A stretch of DNA of 43,285 nt from Azoarcus sp. (GCA_031274995.1 JAISPJ010000045.1:1-43285); one strand, 5' to 3'. Positions 1 through 7,883 are shown, counted from the stretch's first letter. Made by a program: numbers and translations. The notes: generated by a model not told the origin, from the sequence alone.

Positions 1-875
1 TGAGGCTTGTCCGCTTTCATCCGCTCGCCGGGGATTGTCCAGACTTTCGATTGCATGTCTATCTCGTCCCAAGCCGCCCCAAAAACCTCGTTTGACCGTG
101 TTGCGGTCAAGATGAGGAACTCCAGCGCACGGGGCGAGATTCCCTCCCGCCTGCGAAGTTCAGCCATGAAAGTTCCGAGTTCTGAATATGGCAGCGAGGG
201 ATGGGATTTTTTCTTGCGTTTGACTTTACCGAGGATCGGTTCAAGAGAACCTTTCCAGACGGCGGGGTTGTCTCCCTTCAGGATCTCTATCGCCTTGGCG
301 TAATCCATGACAGCCTCAATACGCCCACGAACCCGGGTCGCCGTCTCGTTCTTGTCCAGCCAGATTGGTTGAAGCACAGCAACGATGTCCGCTTTCGTAA
401 CGTCGCCGACAATCTTGTCACCGATGATGGGATAGGCGTAGGTTTCAAGGGTTGATTGCCACTGCGCGATGTGTTTTGGATTTTTAAGTTCGTTTGATTT
501 GTTGGCGATAACGACTTCCGCACATTCACGAAACGTTTTTACCTTGGCCTCTTGAACACGCACAGCTTCACGTTTCTGCTGTTTCTGTGCGATAGGGTCG
601 ATACCGTCCCGTACCTGTTTGCGCAATTCGCGCGCCTTTTCCCGCGCTTCCGCAAGCGACACATCCGAAAAGCTGCCCAATCCAACGTCACAGCGACGAA
701 CGACGGTTTGTCCACGGCTGTTGGTGCGAGTACCGTTTACTACACGCAAAATCCAGGCGCGTGAGCCGCCCCTGACCTGCAAATGTAGGCCGTCAACGCC
801 GCCAACCGAGTAGAATCCCGGCATCTTGAGCTTGGAGACAGCCAGGGCTGAGAGTTCTTTTGCTTTTTTGGGCAT
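1..875 (-). CDS. P4-type tyrosine integrase, C-terminus beyond left edge
   Basis: Site-specific recombinase that integrates and excises a genomic island or prophage. Read leftward from the ATG at 875, the frame is open for 291 complete codons to the window edge. It begins MPKKAKELSALAVSK and has the N-terminal arm-binding domain of the DUF4102 type (about residues 1-95, with GLHLQVRGGSRAWILR and VGLGSFSDVSLAEAREKA). A SAM-like core-binding domain spans about 115-200 and the catalytic domain starts near 225. The first catalytic arginine is R260 in LTATRSNEV. The HxxR box and the nucleophilic tyrosine lie off the left edge, so completeness cannot be judged. AAGGTG lies just upstream of the ATG as ribosome binding site. 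The gene points away from the PEP-CTERM genes, so any island body could lie to the left. Confidence 0.93.
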   Translation of the reverse strand, partial: MPKKAKELSALAVSKLKMPGFYSVGGVDGLHLQVRGGSRAWILRVVNGTRTNSRGQTVVRRCDVGLGSFSDVSLAEAREKARELRKQVRDGIDPIAQKQQKREAVRVQEAKVKTFRECAEVVIANKSNELKNPKHIAQWQSTLETYAYPIIGDKIVGDVTKADIVAVLQPIWLDKNETATRVRGRIEAVMDYAKAIEILKGDNPAVWKGSLEPILGKVKRKKKSHPSLPYSELGTFMAELRRREGISPRALEFLILTATRSNEVFGAAWDEIDMQSKVWTIPGERMKADKP

Positions 876-930
876 GTTTTCACCTTCAAACAATCCCCTC
901 CAGAGTTCGACGGAGGGATTTCATGAGGCT

Positions 931-959
931 AGTATACCCAACATCTAACCCAACATAAA
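931..959 (-). promoter_or_regulatory. Possible integrase promoter
   Basis: On the minus strand a TATACT -10 (936-931) lies 17 bp downstream of TTTATG (959-954), a weak -35. Two direct 9-mers lie across the spacer. The predicted start is about 50 nt before the integrase ATG, leaving room for a 6-bp leader hairpin. Confidence 0.35.
936..956. repeat. Two direct 9-mers, ACCCAACAT
   Basis: ACCCAACAT occurs at 936-944 and again at 948-956, exact copies with a 12-bp period. They sit between the putative -10 and -35 of the integrase promoter. They could be arm-type integrase sites or an operator for an excisionase/repressor; this is inferred from position only. Confidence 0.6.
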
Positions 960-1044
960 ACAGTGGATTTTAGTGGACACATTGGATGCTATTGAACGGT
1001 AGAATACCGTAACATATTGAATAACAAGAGAATTCAGGAACAGT

Positions 1045-1127
1045 ATGGAAGCCTGTAACGCTATAGCATCAGACACCGTCTCCGCCAGACGGAAAAAACG
1101 CTGGGCTTCCATCGCATCCCCTGATGC
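1045..1127. repeat. Nested and interlocking inverted repeats
   Basis: Three exact inverted repeats overlap. ATGGAAGCC (1045-1053) pairs with GGCTTCCAT (1104-1112). Inside it, CCGTCT (1077-1082) pairs with AGACGG (1087-1092). GCATCAG (1066-1072) pairs with CTGATGC (1121-1127), crossing the first pair. A tight alternative hairpin GCATC/GATGC (1114-1127) competes with the last. No T-tract follows, so it is not a simple terminator. Confidence 0.6.
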
Positions 1128-1213
1128 CTAACCCTTGACAATCCCAAAATTGAACAGCATGCTGCGCAGTGTATGTACTTGTATTTTCTTAACCCAGTTT
1201 GGGAGGATGAAGC

Positions 1214-1942
1214 ATGCAAATGAGAAAAATACTTCCTGTTTTGGCGTGTGCCCTGGTTTCATCGCCAACACTGGCGCTGAATATCGTTTTTGACTATGAC
1301 GCCAACAGTAGTTTTTTTACCGATGAGCGGCGTGATGCGCTGGAACGAGCAGCATTGGTCTATGAAAACTACATTACAAATGATTTGAATGTTTTTGTTG
1401 CCCTTGACTCGGTGGTCGAGACGGAGGGCTTGGCTTGGGGTGGAACATCAACCATTGCCAATTTCCAGAGAGACTGGAATGGCACGATTACTTTCAATGA
1501 AAGTTATAGCTGGTATTCCGGCACCGCTGAAAGTTTCAGTGGCTTTGATCTTTTTTCCGTGGCGCTACATGAACTGGGCCATGTCTTTGGCGTTGGTATT
1601 GTCGATACCTGGGACGTTCATGTTTTAAACGGTTCTTTTTATGGTCAGAACGCTGTCGGCGTCTATGGCAACCCCGTGCCTGTTGACGCGTTAGGCGGAC
1701 ACTGGCTTGATGGTGTCATGAGCACCTTGCCGGGCACGGAGACATGGCGACTGGTTAATTACAGTCCCTACATATCATCCGGTGAGCGCCAATATCTGAC
1801 GGATTTGGATCTGGCCGGATTGAGGGACATTGGTTGGAGTATTCCTTCGGTGATTCCTGAGCCTGCAACGCTGTACCTGCTGTTATCGGGGCTTGGTGTT
1901 GTGGGTTTCGCGCGTCGCCGCCAAAGAATCTCCGCAGCATGA
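1214..1942 (+). CDS. PEP-CTERM protein, predicted zinc metalloprotease
   Basis: Exported protein of 242 residues with an N-terminal signal peptide (about 1-21, ending LVSSPTLA). A C-terminal PEP-CTERM sorting signal follows: PEP at 215-217, a hydrophobic stretch and an arginine cluster. This signal is processed by an EpsH-type exosortase, and such proteins usually go with exopolysaccharide. The middle carries HELGHVFGVG (H119, E120, H123), a zinc-protease motif. The usual metzincin ligand at the eleventh position is Ile. A later GGHW (H163) and VMS (M169) resemble the distant third ligand and Met-turn of leishmanolysin-like proteases, which is inference. The start is supported by GGAGG at 1202-1206. 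The gene converges on a second PEP-CTERM gene with a terminator between them. Substrate unknown. Confidence 0.8.
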   Translation: MQMRKILPVLACALVSSPTLALNIVFDYDANSSFFTDERRDALERAALVYENYITNDLNVFVALDSVVETEGLAWGGTSTIANFQRDWNGTITFNESYSWYSGTAESFSGFDLFSVALHELGHVFGVGIVDTWDVHVLNGSFYGQNAVGVYGNPVPVDALGGHWLDGVMSTLPGTETWRLVNYSPYISSGERQYLTDLDLAGLRDIGWSIPSVIPEPATLYLLLSGLGVVGFARRRQRISAA

Positions 1943-2011
1943 TCGGTCATGCCGCAGGCATTCGCTGCGTTACGGGGTGATACACGGCAAAAGTAGAGGT
2001 CGGACTTCAAC

Positions 2012-2043
2012 AAAAAAGGGGCTTTTTGAAAGCCCCTTTTTTG
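2012..2043. terminator. Bidirectional rho-independent terminator
   Basis: An A-run, the stem GGGGCTTT / AAAGCCCC, and a T-run form a symmetric hairpin that works in either direction. It lies between the two convergent PEP-CTERM genes and would end both transcripts. Confidence 0.88.
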
Positions 2044-2067
2044 TTCTATGCTTTCACTTGGTCGCGC

Positions 2068-2613
2068 TTACATTGCCGCTCTTGCACGTTTCCTGCGCGT
2101 GACCACCCCCACGACCCCTAGCCCCGCGAGGAGCATTGCGTATTCGGCGGGTTCAGGGACTGGTGCTGTGTCCGCTGCGTTTATCCAGAAGGAATACGTG
2201 CCATTTACAATAGCGGTTCCTTTAACTACGAGCGTGTAATCGGATACAGACGGAACAAAATCGACTTTTCCCCAACTCCAATAACCCGTAAGGTAAGCCG
2301 AATCCAGCGAGAAAATCGCCGGGGCGCTCAGATCGGAACCCTTGTAGATCTCAATCGATGCATTTACGCATCCCCCGCCACACCAGTAATCTCCCGTGTA
2401 TCCGAAGCCTACGTCGCCACTTAGAACACCATTCGCTACCGAAAAGGTATACTTATCATTGATAGGATTAGCACCAGAAAACGTACTCGTGCCGTATGTA
2501 GATACACCATCCGTTTCAGTAAGCGTACCGAGACTACCGTAGTCGTATGCCTGTGCGAAAGCGGAAAAACCAAGTCCCAGCGCCACGGTGGCGATTATTT
2601 TTTTGATCTGCAT
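2068..2613 (-). CDS. PEP-CTERM sorting domain protein
   Basis: Exported protein of 181 residues. The signal peptide covers about residues 1-22 (MQIKKIIATVALGLGFSAFA). A body rich in Gly, Ser, Thr and Tyr contains a CGGGC pair. The C-terminal tripartite PEP-CTERM signal has PEP at 153-155, a GLGVVGV-type hydrophobic helix and RRKRAR. The body looks like a small beta-rich secreted domain with no catalytic motif that I recognise. The ATG at 2613 is preceded by AAAGGAG seven bases away, which is much better than the upstream in-frame start at 2667. The protein is expected to be handled by an exosortase encoded elsewhere. A sigma-54-like promoter lies upstream. Confidence 0.82.
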   Translation of the reverse strand: MQIKKIIATVALGLGFSAFAQAYDYGSLGTLTETDGVSTYGTSTFSGANPINDKYTFSVANGVLSGDVGFGYTGDYWCGGGCVNASIEIYKGSDLSAPAIFSLDSAYLTGYWSWGKVDFVPSVSDYTLVVKGTAIVNGTYSFWINAADTAPVPEPAEYAMLLAGLGVVGVVTRRKRARAAM

Positions 2614-2675
2614 TATGTAATTCTCCTTTGGAAAAGGTTGATGGGTGCAAGACAGGATGTACGACACGATATATT

Positions 2676-2691
2676 AGCAATAGTTATACCA
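2676..2691 (-). promoter_or_regulatory. Sigma-54-like -24/-12 promoter for PEP-CTERM gene
   Basis: The minus strand reads TGGTATAACTATTGCT. It contains GG-N10-GC with an exact TTGCT -12 box, while the -24 box matches TGGCAC only as TGGTAT. Transcription would start about 50 nt before the ATG at 2613. PEP-CTERM genes in other Proteobacteria are known to be controlled by the PrsK/PrsR pair with RpoN, which makes the match more credible, but it remains a pattern match. Confidence 0.4.
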
Positions 2692-2768
2692 TATTTGCAA
2701 CTTACTGATTTAATTTAAGTTAAATTCAGATTTCCCGTGTAGACTGTAAAAAATTCCAGAATTTAATT

Positions 2769-2800
2769 TATATACCATATATACCAAAACTTATATACCA
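2769..2800. repeat. Three copies of TATATACCA
   Basis: TATATACCA occurs at 2769-2777, 2778-2786 and 2792-2800. The last two are each followed by AAAC. Read on the minus strand each begins TGGTATA, the same heptamer as the -24 side of the sigma-54-like site about 90 bp downstream. Confidence 0.6.
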
Positions 2801-2929
2801 AAACCATAAGATTCCCTTGTTTTCAAGAGTTATCCACTTATTTGTAAAACGGGTTAAGTGTGCAGTCAGCACAATCATATGTTCCCGCCTTCAACTCTTT
2901 ACGTTACCTCTTGCTCCTCATTTATTTGT

Positions 2930-3193
2930 ATGCAGAATCGGCGCTTTACCCGGCTGACAAATGCGTTCTCCAAGAAGATCGAAAATCTGGAATACTCCAT
3001 AGCTCTGCACTTCATGCACTACAACTTTGCTCGCATCCACAAGACGCTACGTGTTACCCCTGCGATGGAAGCTGGTCTGTCTGACCATCCTTGGAGCATC
3101 GAAGAAATCGCCGCACTGATTCCTGCGCCGGAAGCGAAGAAGCGTGGGCAGTACAGGAAGCGGGGCGCTCAGGTGGAAGCTGTGGTGGCGTGA
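2930..3193 (+). pseudogene. IS1-like transposase, C-terminal remnant
   Basis: About 87 codons match the C-terminal end of IS1-like DDE transposases: RRFTRLTNAFSKK, then HFMHYNFARIHKTLRVTPAM and a charged, lysine-rich tail. The N-terminal zinc-finger/HTH part and the first catalytic aspartates are absent. The sequence immediately upstream of 2930 is unrelated AT-rich DNA. The fragment is too short to be active. It marks an old insertion at the junction between the accessory left end and the fatty-acid operon. Confidence 0.75.
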
Positions 3194-3214
3194 ATTTCAA
3201 AGTGAGACACTACC
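2930..3214 (+). mobile_element. Right end of a decayed IS1-like element
   Basis: The transposase remnant is followed by a tail ending in GTGAGACACTACC (3202-3214), which resembles the terminal inverted repeat of related elements. No matching left end was found upstream, so the element has lost its left part. No target duplication can be assigned. Confidence 0.45.
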
Positions 3215-3229
3215 GGGGTGGGGAGTGTT

Positions 3230-3258
3230 TTGACAGCGAGAGTGAAAAGCAATACCAT
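3230..3258 (+). promoter_or_regulatory. Near-consensus sigma-70 promoter for the yceD-fab operon
   Basis: An exact TTGACA (3230-3235), a 17-bp spacer and TACCAT (3253-3258, four of six with T1, A2 and T6 kept). The predicted transcription start, about 3265, is only a few bases before the yceD ATG at 3268, so the transcript would be nearly leaderless. The -35 lies 15 bp beyond the end of the IS remnant. Confidence 0.6.
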
Positions 3259-3267
3259 TAAAAGATT

Positions 3268-3807
3268 ATGTTCAAACAAGACGGCGCCGGGGTGGGTGCT
3301 GCCCGTATCGCTGACATTTTCAGGTTTGCCGCCGAAGGCAGTGCGCTGGAAGGCGAAGTGCCGGTAGTGCGCCTTGACCGTCTTTCCGGCCAGCTTGCTG
3401 CTACGGAAGGCGTGGTATGCTGGCAACTCTCCGGCAGTCTCGATACCGAGGGCAAGCCTAGGCTTTGTCTCGGCATAAGCGGGCAACTGGTGTTGCGTTG
3501 TCAGCGTTGCCTTGATGGCCTGGACCAGGATCTGGCGATTGAGGCGGCTCTATTGCCGGTTCGTGCCGGGCAGGATTTTCCCGAGGATGATCTGGAGAAT
3601 GGCGAAGTTGACGTGATTGAGGTCAACGACAATGGCGAATTTGACGTATTGTCGCTGATCGAGGATGAAATTATCCTCGCGTTGCCGATAGCGCCGAGGC
3701 ATGCGGATTGCGGGATGCCGGGAGGGCCGGGAACGGGGGGAGGCGGAGCGCGCGGGCAATCGCCTTTTGTTGCACTTGCAGGTTTGCAAGGCAAAAGAAT
3801 TTTGTAA
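3268..3807 (+). CDS. yceD: YceD family (DUF177) protein
   Basis: Small protein of 179 residues of the YceD/DUF177 family, almost always encoded directly before rpmF. It has been linked to 23S rRNA accumulation and ribosome biogenesis in plants and bacteria. Recognisable features are [13 protein letters not shown] near the N-terminus, [12 protein letters not shown] with a CxxC pair near residue 80, an acidic centre and a C-terminal SPFVALAGL motif. The region just before that motif, [16 protein letters not shown], is unusually Gly-rich. The ATG at 3268 lacks a clear Shine-Dalgarno sequence and lies just past the predicted promoter. It is the first gene of the rpmF-plsX-fab operon, with 14 bases before rpmF. 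Confidence 0.88.
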   Translation: MFKQDGAGVGAARIADIFRFAAEGSALEGEVPVVRLDRLSGQLAATEGVVCWQLSGSLDTEGKPRLCLGISGQLVLRCQRCLDGLDQDLAIEAALLPVRAGQDFPEDDLENGEVDVIEVNDNGEFDVLSLIEDEIILALPIAPRHADCGMPGGPGTGGGGARGQSPFVALAGLQGKRIL

Positions 3808-3821
3808 TTCAGGAGTGTTTC

Positions 3822-4001
3822 ATGGCTGTCCAGCAGAACAAAAAGTCTCCGTCCAAGCGCGGCATGCGCCGCGCCCACGACTTTCTGAGCGCGCCGTCAT
3901 TGGCTGTCGAACCGGGTACGGGAGAGGTTCACCTGCGCCATCACATCAGCCCGAACGGTTTTTATCGCGGCAAAAAGGTGACGAAAGGCAGGGGCGAGTA
4001 A
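3822..4001 (+). CDS. rpmF: 50S ribosomal protein L32
   Basis: Ribosomal protein L32, 59 residues, a component of the large subunit. The N-terminus [20 protein letters not shown] is diagnostic and is followed by [16 protein letters not shown]. There is no zinc-binding cysteine set, as in most proteobacterial L32 proteins. AGGAG at 3811-3815 sets the start at 3822. It lies between yceD and plsX as in many Proteobacteria, which couples ribosome production to lipid synthesis. Confidence 0.97.
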   Translation: MAVQQNKKSPSKRGMRRAHDFLSAPSLAVEPGTGEVHLRHHISPNGFYRGKKVTKGRGE

Positions 4002-4090
4002 GCCTTACATCAGAAATTCCGGAAAACCGGCGCAGGCGCGTAGATGCCCTCGCCGTTTTTTTCGTCCCATATTTGTCATGCGGGGAGGCG

Positions 4091-5116
4091 ATGAGTATCA
4101 CCATTGCAATTGATTGCATGGGGGGCGATCACGGCCCGGTTGTCACCGTACCGGCCACGCTGGCTTTTTTGAGTACGCATCCCGATGTCGAGGCAATTCT
4201 CGTCGGACGCGAGGAAGAGTTGGCCCCACTGCTGGAAGACGCCCAAGCCGGGCTGAAATCGCGGCTGCGCGTCCACAATGCCACCCAGGTGGTAGGCATG
4301 GACGAACCGCCTGCAAGCGTGCGCTCCAAAAAAGATTCTTCGATGCGCGTGGCGCTCCATCTGGTCAAGCACGGCCAGGCACAGGCGGCGGTGTCGGCGG
4401 GCAATACCGGCGCACTGGTGATGATTTCCCGTTTTGCGCTCAAGACATTTCCCGGCATTGACCGTCCGGCGATCTGTTTTGCCTTGCCTACGATCAAAGG
4501 GCATACCTATGCCCTCGATCTGGGGGGCAATGTCGATTGCACTCCCGAGCACCTGTTTCAGTTTGGGGTCATGGGTTCGGTGCTGGCCTCGGCGCTCGAT
4601 CATATCGAGCGCCCGACGGTTGGCTTGCTCAACGTCGGTACCGAAGAGATCAAGGGCAACGAACTGACCAAGCGGACCGCCAAATTGTTGCGCGAGAGCA
4701 ATCTCAATTATCACGGCTACGTCGAAGGAGATGACATTTTCACCGGAACGGTCGATGTCGTCGTCTGCGATGGTTTCGCAGGTAACGTGGCGCTCAAGAC
4801 CAGCGAGGGGCTGGTAAAGATGCTCGGAACCTTTTTGCGCGAGGAAGTCAGGCGCGGGCCGTTCTCGATGCTGATGGGGCTGATAGCCCTGCCTGTGCTC
4901 AGACGGTTCAAACACAGAGCCGATCCTGGCCGCTACAATGGCGCGGTGTTACTTGGACTGTGCGGTGGAGTGGTGTTGAAGAGCCACGGGTCGGCTGATG
5001 CTTATGCCTTTGAGCAGGCGCTTGCCCGGGCTGCCGATGCCGTCGCCAACGATCTGATCCGGCGCATTCGGGACAGGATGGAGGCGATGATGGGCGCGAA
5101 CGGGGAAAGCGTATGA
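4091..5116 (+). CDS. plsX: Phosphate acyltransferase PlsX
   Basis: Converts acyl-ACP and phosphate to acyl-phosphate, the acyl donor for PlsY in phospholipid synthesis; a peripheral membrane enzyme. The protein has 341 residues, the usual length. Signature stretches are [12 protein letters not shown] at the N-terminus, SAGNTGALV near residue 108, [20 protein letters not shown] and [13 protein letters not shown]. The start at 4091 has GGGGAGG just upstream. In-frame codons continue further upstream without a better start. The stop overlaps the fabH start in an ATGA, implying translational coupling. Confidence 0.97.
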   Translation: MSITIAIDCMGGDHGPVVTVPATLAFLSTHPDVEAILVGREEELAPLLEDAQAGLKSRLRVHNATQVVGMDEPPASVRSKKDSSMRVALHLVKHGQAQAAVSAGNTGALVMISRFALKTFPGIDRPAICFALPTIKGHTYALDLGGNVDCTPEHLFQFGVMGSVLASALDHIERPTVGLLNVGTEEIKGNELTKRTAKLLRESNLNYHGYVEGDDIFTGTVDVVVCDGFAGNVALKTSEGLVKMLGTFLREEVRRGPFSMLMGLIALPVLRRFKHRADPGRYNGAVLLGLCGGVVLKSHGSADAYAFEQALARAADAVANDLIRRIRDRMEAMMGANGESV

Positions 5117-6078
5117 TCTGCGCGAGAATCGTAGGGACGGGGAGCCATTTGCCGGGGGAACCGGTCACAAACGATGATCTGGTCCGGCGCGGCATCGATA
5201 CTTCGGATGAATGGATCGTGACCCGTACAGGGATACGTGCCCGCCATTTCGCCGCACCCGGCTGCAAGTCGAGCGAACTGGCACTGGTTGCGGCGCGACG
5301 GGCCATCGAGGCCGCCGGTTGCGCCGCCGGCGACATCGATCTCATCATCGTTGCGACATCGACCCCCGATTTCATCTTCCCGAGCACGGCAACGCTGGTG
5401 CAAGCCGGGCTTGGCATCGGAAATGGCTGTGCGGCCTTCGATATGCAAGCGGTTTGTTGCGGTTTCGTTTATGCGCTGTCCGCCGCTGAGAAATTCATCC
5501 GTTCGGGTAGCCACCGGCGAGCGCTGATAATTGGGACCGAGGTGTTTTCGAACATCCTCGACTGGGCGGATCGCAGTACCTGTGTGCTGTTCGGCGACGG
5601 CGCGGGCGCAGTGGTGTTGGAAGCTTCGGACAGGCCCGGTGTGCGTGCCTCGGTGCTTCACGCGGATGGCCGGCATCACCCGGCGCTTTGGGTTCCCGGC
5701 GCCGTTGCCGGGGGACGGGTGACAGGCGATCCTTTCCTGCGTATGGATGGGCAGGTGGTTTTCAAGTTTGCTGTCAAGGTGCTGGACGAGGTCGTGCGGG
5801 AGGTCGTCGATCTTGCCAATGTACCTCTTGGCAGCATCGACTGGCTGGTTCCGCATCAGGCCAATATCCGTATCATCCAGTCCTCGGCCAAACGGCTCGG
5901 GCTGTCGATGGAAAAAGTCGTGGCCACGGTCGATTTCCACGGTAATACTTCGGCGGCGTCGATTCCGCTCGCTCTCGATTGCGCGGTGCGCGGTGGACGC
6001 ATCCGCCCAGGCCAGCGTGTCGTGATCGAGGGGATTGGCGGTGGATTTGCCTGGGGCGCCGCGCTCATCGATTTTTGA
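5113..6078 (+). CDS. fabH: Beta-ketoacyl-ACP synthase III
   Basis: Catalyses the first condensation of type II fatty-acid synthesis, acetyl-CoA with malonyl-ACP. It has 321 residues with thiolase fold. The catalytic cysteine is C115 in [11 protein letters not shown]; the next residue is Cys where many relatives have Ser. The histidine lies in VPHQANIRI and the asparagine in [10 protein letters not shown] glycine-rich [12 protein letters not shown] closes the protein. The ATG overlaps the plsX stop by four bases. Downstream, fabD starts after 38 bases. Confidence 0.97.
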   Translation: MICARIVGTGSHLPGEPVTNDDLVRRGIDTSDEWIVTRTGIRARHFAAPGCKSSELALVAARRAIEAAGCAAGDIDLIIVATSTPDFIFPSTATLVQAGLGIGNGCAAFDMQAVCCGFVYALSAAEKFIRSGSHRRALIIGTEVFSNILDWADRSTCVLFGDGAGAVVLEASDRPGVRASVLHADGRHHPALWVPGAVAGGRVTGDPFLRMDGQVVFKFAVKVLDEVVREVVDLANVPLGSIDWLVPHQANIRIIQSSAKRLGLSMEKVVATVDFHGNTSAASIPLALDCAVRGGRIRPGQRVVIEGIGGGFAWGAALIDF

Positions 6079-6116
6079 ACGGTTTCAGTGCCTGTTTTTT
6101 ATTCAATGGAAGAATA

Positions 6117-7058
6117 ATGGCTTTTGCATTGGTTTTTCCCGGTCAGGGTTCGCAGTCCGTCGGTATGATGGATGCTTATGTCGGCTCATCGGCCATCCGC
6201 GAGACTTTCGCCGAAGCATCCGAGGCGCTTGGTGAGGATTTATGGCAAATGGTCTCGGCAGGCCCGACTGAGCGCCTTGCGCTGACGGTCAATACACAAC
6301 CTCTGATGCTGACTGCCGGTGTGGCCGTGTATCGTGCCTGGCTGGCAGCGGGCGGCCCTAGACCGTCATTGGTGGCCGGCCACAGCCTGGGAGAATATTC
6401 GGCGCTGGTCGCGGCGGGAGCCTTGGCCTTTGCCGATGCCGTGCCGCTGGTAAGGTTTCGCGCCCAGGTGATGCAGGAGGCCGTGCCGGAAGGAAAGGGC
6501 GCAATGGCGGCGCTCATGGGGATGGACATCGACGAGGTGCGCACGGCCTGTGCCGAGGCGGCACAGGGCGAAGTAGTGGAAGCTGCCAATCTCAACGCGC
6601 CGGGGCAGATTGTGATTGCCGGGGCCAGGACCGCGGTGGAGCGTGCCATGGTGCTTGCCATGGCAAAAGGCGCAAAGCGTGCGGTGTTGTTGCCGGTGTC
6701 TGCGCCGTTTCATTGTGCCTTGATGAAACCGGCGGCGGAACGATTACGTGAACGGCTGGCGACGGTAAGAATCGTCAGGCCGGAAATCGACGTGCTTAAC
6801 AATGTCGATGTCGCCGTCCAGACTGATCCCGAGAAAATACGTGACGCGCTCGTGCGGCAGGCATTCTCGCCGGTACGCTGGATTGAATCCGTGACGGCGA
6901 TGGCCTCGCGCGGATTGATCCGTGTGATCGAATGCGGCCCCGGCAAGGTGCTGGCCGCCATGACACGGCGGATCAGCAAGGAAGTGGAGGGGGGGGCGCT
7001 GCATGACGCGGCGAGCATTGAACAGATGTTGCTGGAAATGGGGATGAAACAAAGATGA
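6117..7058 (+). CDS. fabD: Malonyl-CoA-ACP transacylase
   Basis: Transfers malonyl from CoA to acyl carrier protein, supplying the extender unit. The protein has 313 residues. GQGSQ near the N-terminus, the nucleophile S90 in GHSLGEYSAL and the catalytic histidine H199 in APFHCALM are all present. The start at 6117 follows a short 38-base gap with a weak AAGAATA-type ribosome site; an in-frame extension upstream into fabH has no family similarity. The TGA stop is shared with the fabG start. Confidence 0.96.
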   Translation: MAFALVFPGQGSQSVGMMDAYVGSSAIRETFAEASEALGEDLWQMVSAGPTERLALTVNTQPLMLTAGVAVYRAWLAAGGPRPSLVAGHSLGEYSALVAAGALAFADAVPLVRFRAQVMQEAVPEGKGAMAALMGMDIDEVRTACAEAAQGEVVEAANLNAPGQIVIAGARTAVERAMVLAMAKGAKRAVLLPVSAPFHCALMKPAAERLRERLATVRIVRPEIDVLNNVDVAVQTDPEKIRDALVRQAFSPVRWIESVTAMASRGLIRVIECGPGKVLAAMTRRISKEVEGGALHDAASIEQMLLEMGMKQR

Positions 7059-7804
7059 ATTACTCAATCGAAGGACAACTTGCGTTGGTAACGGGCGCGA
7101 TGCGCGGTATCGGCCGTGCAGTGGCGTTCGAACTCGGGCGGCAGGGGGCAACGGTGGTCGGTACGGCAATCACGGAAGAATCTGCTGCGGAATTGACGCA
7201 GGCATTCTCGGCGGCCGGGATCAAAGGCGCGGGCAAAGTGCTCGATGTCACCGACGGCCCGGCCTGCGAACGGACGGTTGCAGAAATCGAAAAGGAATTC
7301 GGCACGATCAATATTCTGGTCAACAATGCCGGCATTACCCAGGATAACCTTGCCATGCGCATGAAAGACGAAGAATGGGACGCGGTCATCGATGTCAATC
7401 TCAAGTCTGTGTTCAGGATGTCGCGCCTGGTGATGCGCGGCATGATGAAGGCGCGTTCGGGCCGCATCATCAACATCACTTCGGTGGTGGGCAGTACCGG
7501 CAATCCGGGGCAGGCCAACTATGCCGCGTCCAAGGCCGGCGTGGCGGGGATGAGCCGTTCGCTCGCACGGGAATTGGGCAGCCGCAATATCACCGTCAAT
7601 TGCGTGGCGCCGGGCTTCATCGATACACAAATGACCCAGGGCTTGCCGCAGGCAGTACGTGATGGCCTCGTAAGCAACATCGTTTTGGGCCGTCTTGGCC
7701 AGCCGGAAGAAATTGCCTGCGCGGTGGCATTTCTTGCGTCGCCGGCGGCGGCTTACATTACCGGAGCGACCCTGCATGTCAATGGCGGAATGTACATGAC
7801 ATAA
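7055..7804 (+). CDS. fabG: 3-oxoacyl-ACP reductase
   Basis: NADPH-dependent reduction of beta-ketoacyl-ACP in the elongation cycle. It is a short-chain dehydrogenase of 249 residues. The cofactor motif is TGAMRGIG (residues 13-20), where Met replaces the usual Ser. NNAG is at 90-93 and the catalytic set is N115, S143, Y156 and K160 in YAASK. The C-terminus YITGATLHVNGGMYM is typical. It overlaps fabD by four bases. Confidence 0.97.
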   Translation: MNYSIEGQLALVTGAMRGIGRAVAFELGRQGATVVGTAITEESAAELTQAFSAAGIKGAGKVLDVTDGPACERTVAEIEKEFGTINILVNNAGITQDNLAMRMKDEEWDAVIDVNLKSVFRMSRLVMRGMMKARSGRIINITSVVGSTGNPGQANYAASKAGVAGMSRSLARELGSRNITVNCVAPGFIDTQMTQGLPQAVRDGLVSNIVLGRLGQPEEIACAVAFLASPAAAYITGATLHVNGGMYMT

Positions 7805-7883
7805 TTTTTGAGGCAGTAGCGTAATTTCATCTTTCTGGTAAACTAAACGGGTTTTTTACACCTGCATGGTAAGGAGTTGGTTC

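Larger units (their letters stand above)
876..1213. other. Repeat-rich intergenic region upstream of the integrase
   Basis: This 338-base gap separates the leftward integrase from the rightward metalloprotease gene and has no convincing ORF. It holds a leader hairpin (arms 896-901 and 912-917), a possible integrase promoter, two direct 9-mers, a short inverted repeat ACGGT/ACCGT (996-1010), nested inverted repeats (1045-1127), an isolated TTGACA (1135-1140) and the palindrome CAGCATGCTG (1155-1164). Such a density of small repeats is what one expects where an integrase binds or regulates its own promoter. No tRNA gene or tRNA 3' end was found here, although P4-type integrases commonly use tRNA genes as targets. 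Confidence 0.6.
2614..2929. other. AT-rich intergenic region between PEP-CTERM gene and IS remnant
   Basis: A strongly AT-rich stretch carrying the sigma-54-like site (2676-2691), an ATTTAA/TTAAAT inverted repeat near 2710-2730 and three TATATACCA copies (2769-2800). No gene is visible. The base composition contrasts with the GC-rich core operon to the right and supports foreign origin or rapid decay. Confidence 0.55.

Noticed and set aside
201-764. Plus-strand small frames at the left end
   Set aside because: They are shadows of the minus-strand integrase, which is continuous from 875 to the edge.
896-917. TTCGA within a hairpin, like a tRNA T-arm
   Set aside because: The stem is 6 bp with a ten-base loop and no acceptor or anticodon arms surround it; it lies in the integrase leader.
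1135-1140. TTGACA as a -35 for the metalloprotease gene
   Set aside because: No acceptable -10 at 16-19 bases; the nearest AT-rich hexamers are too far.
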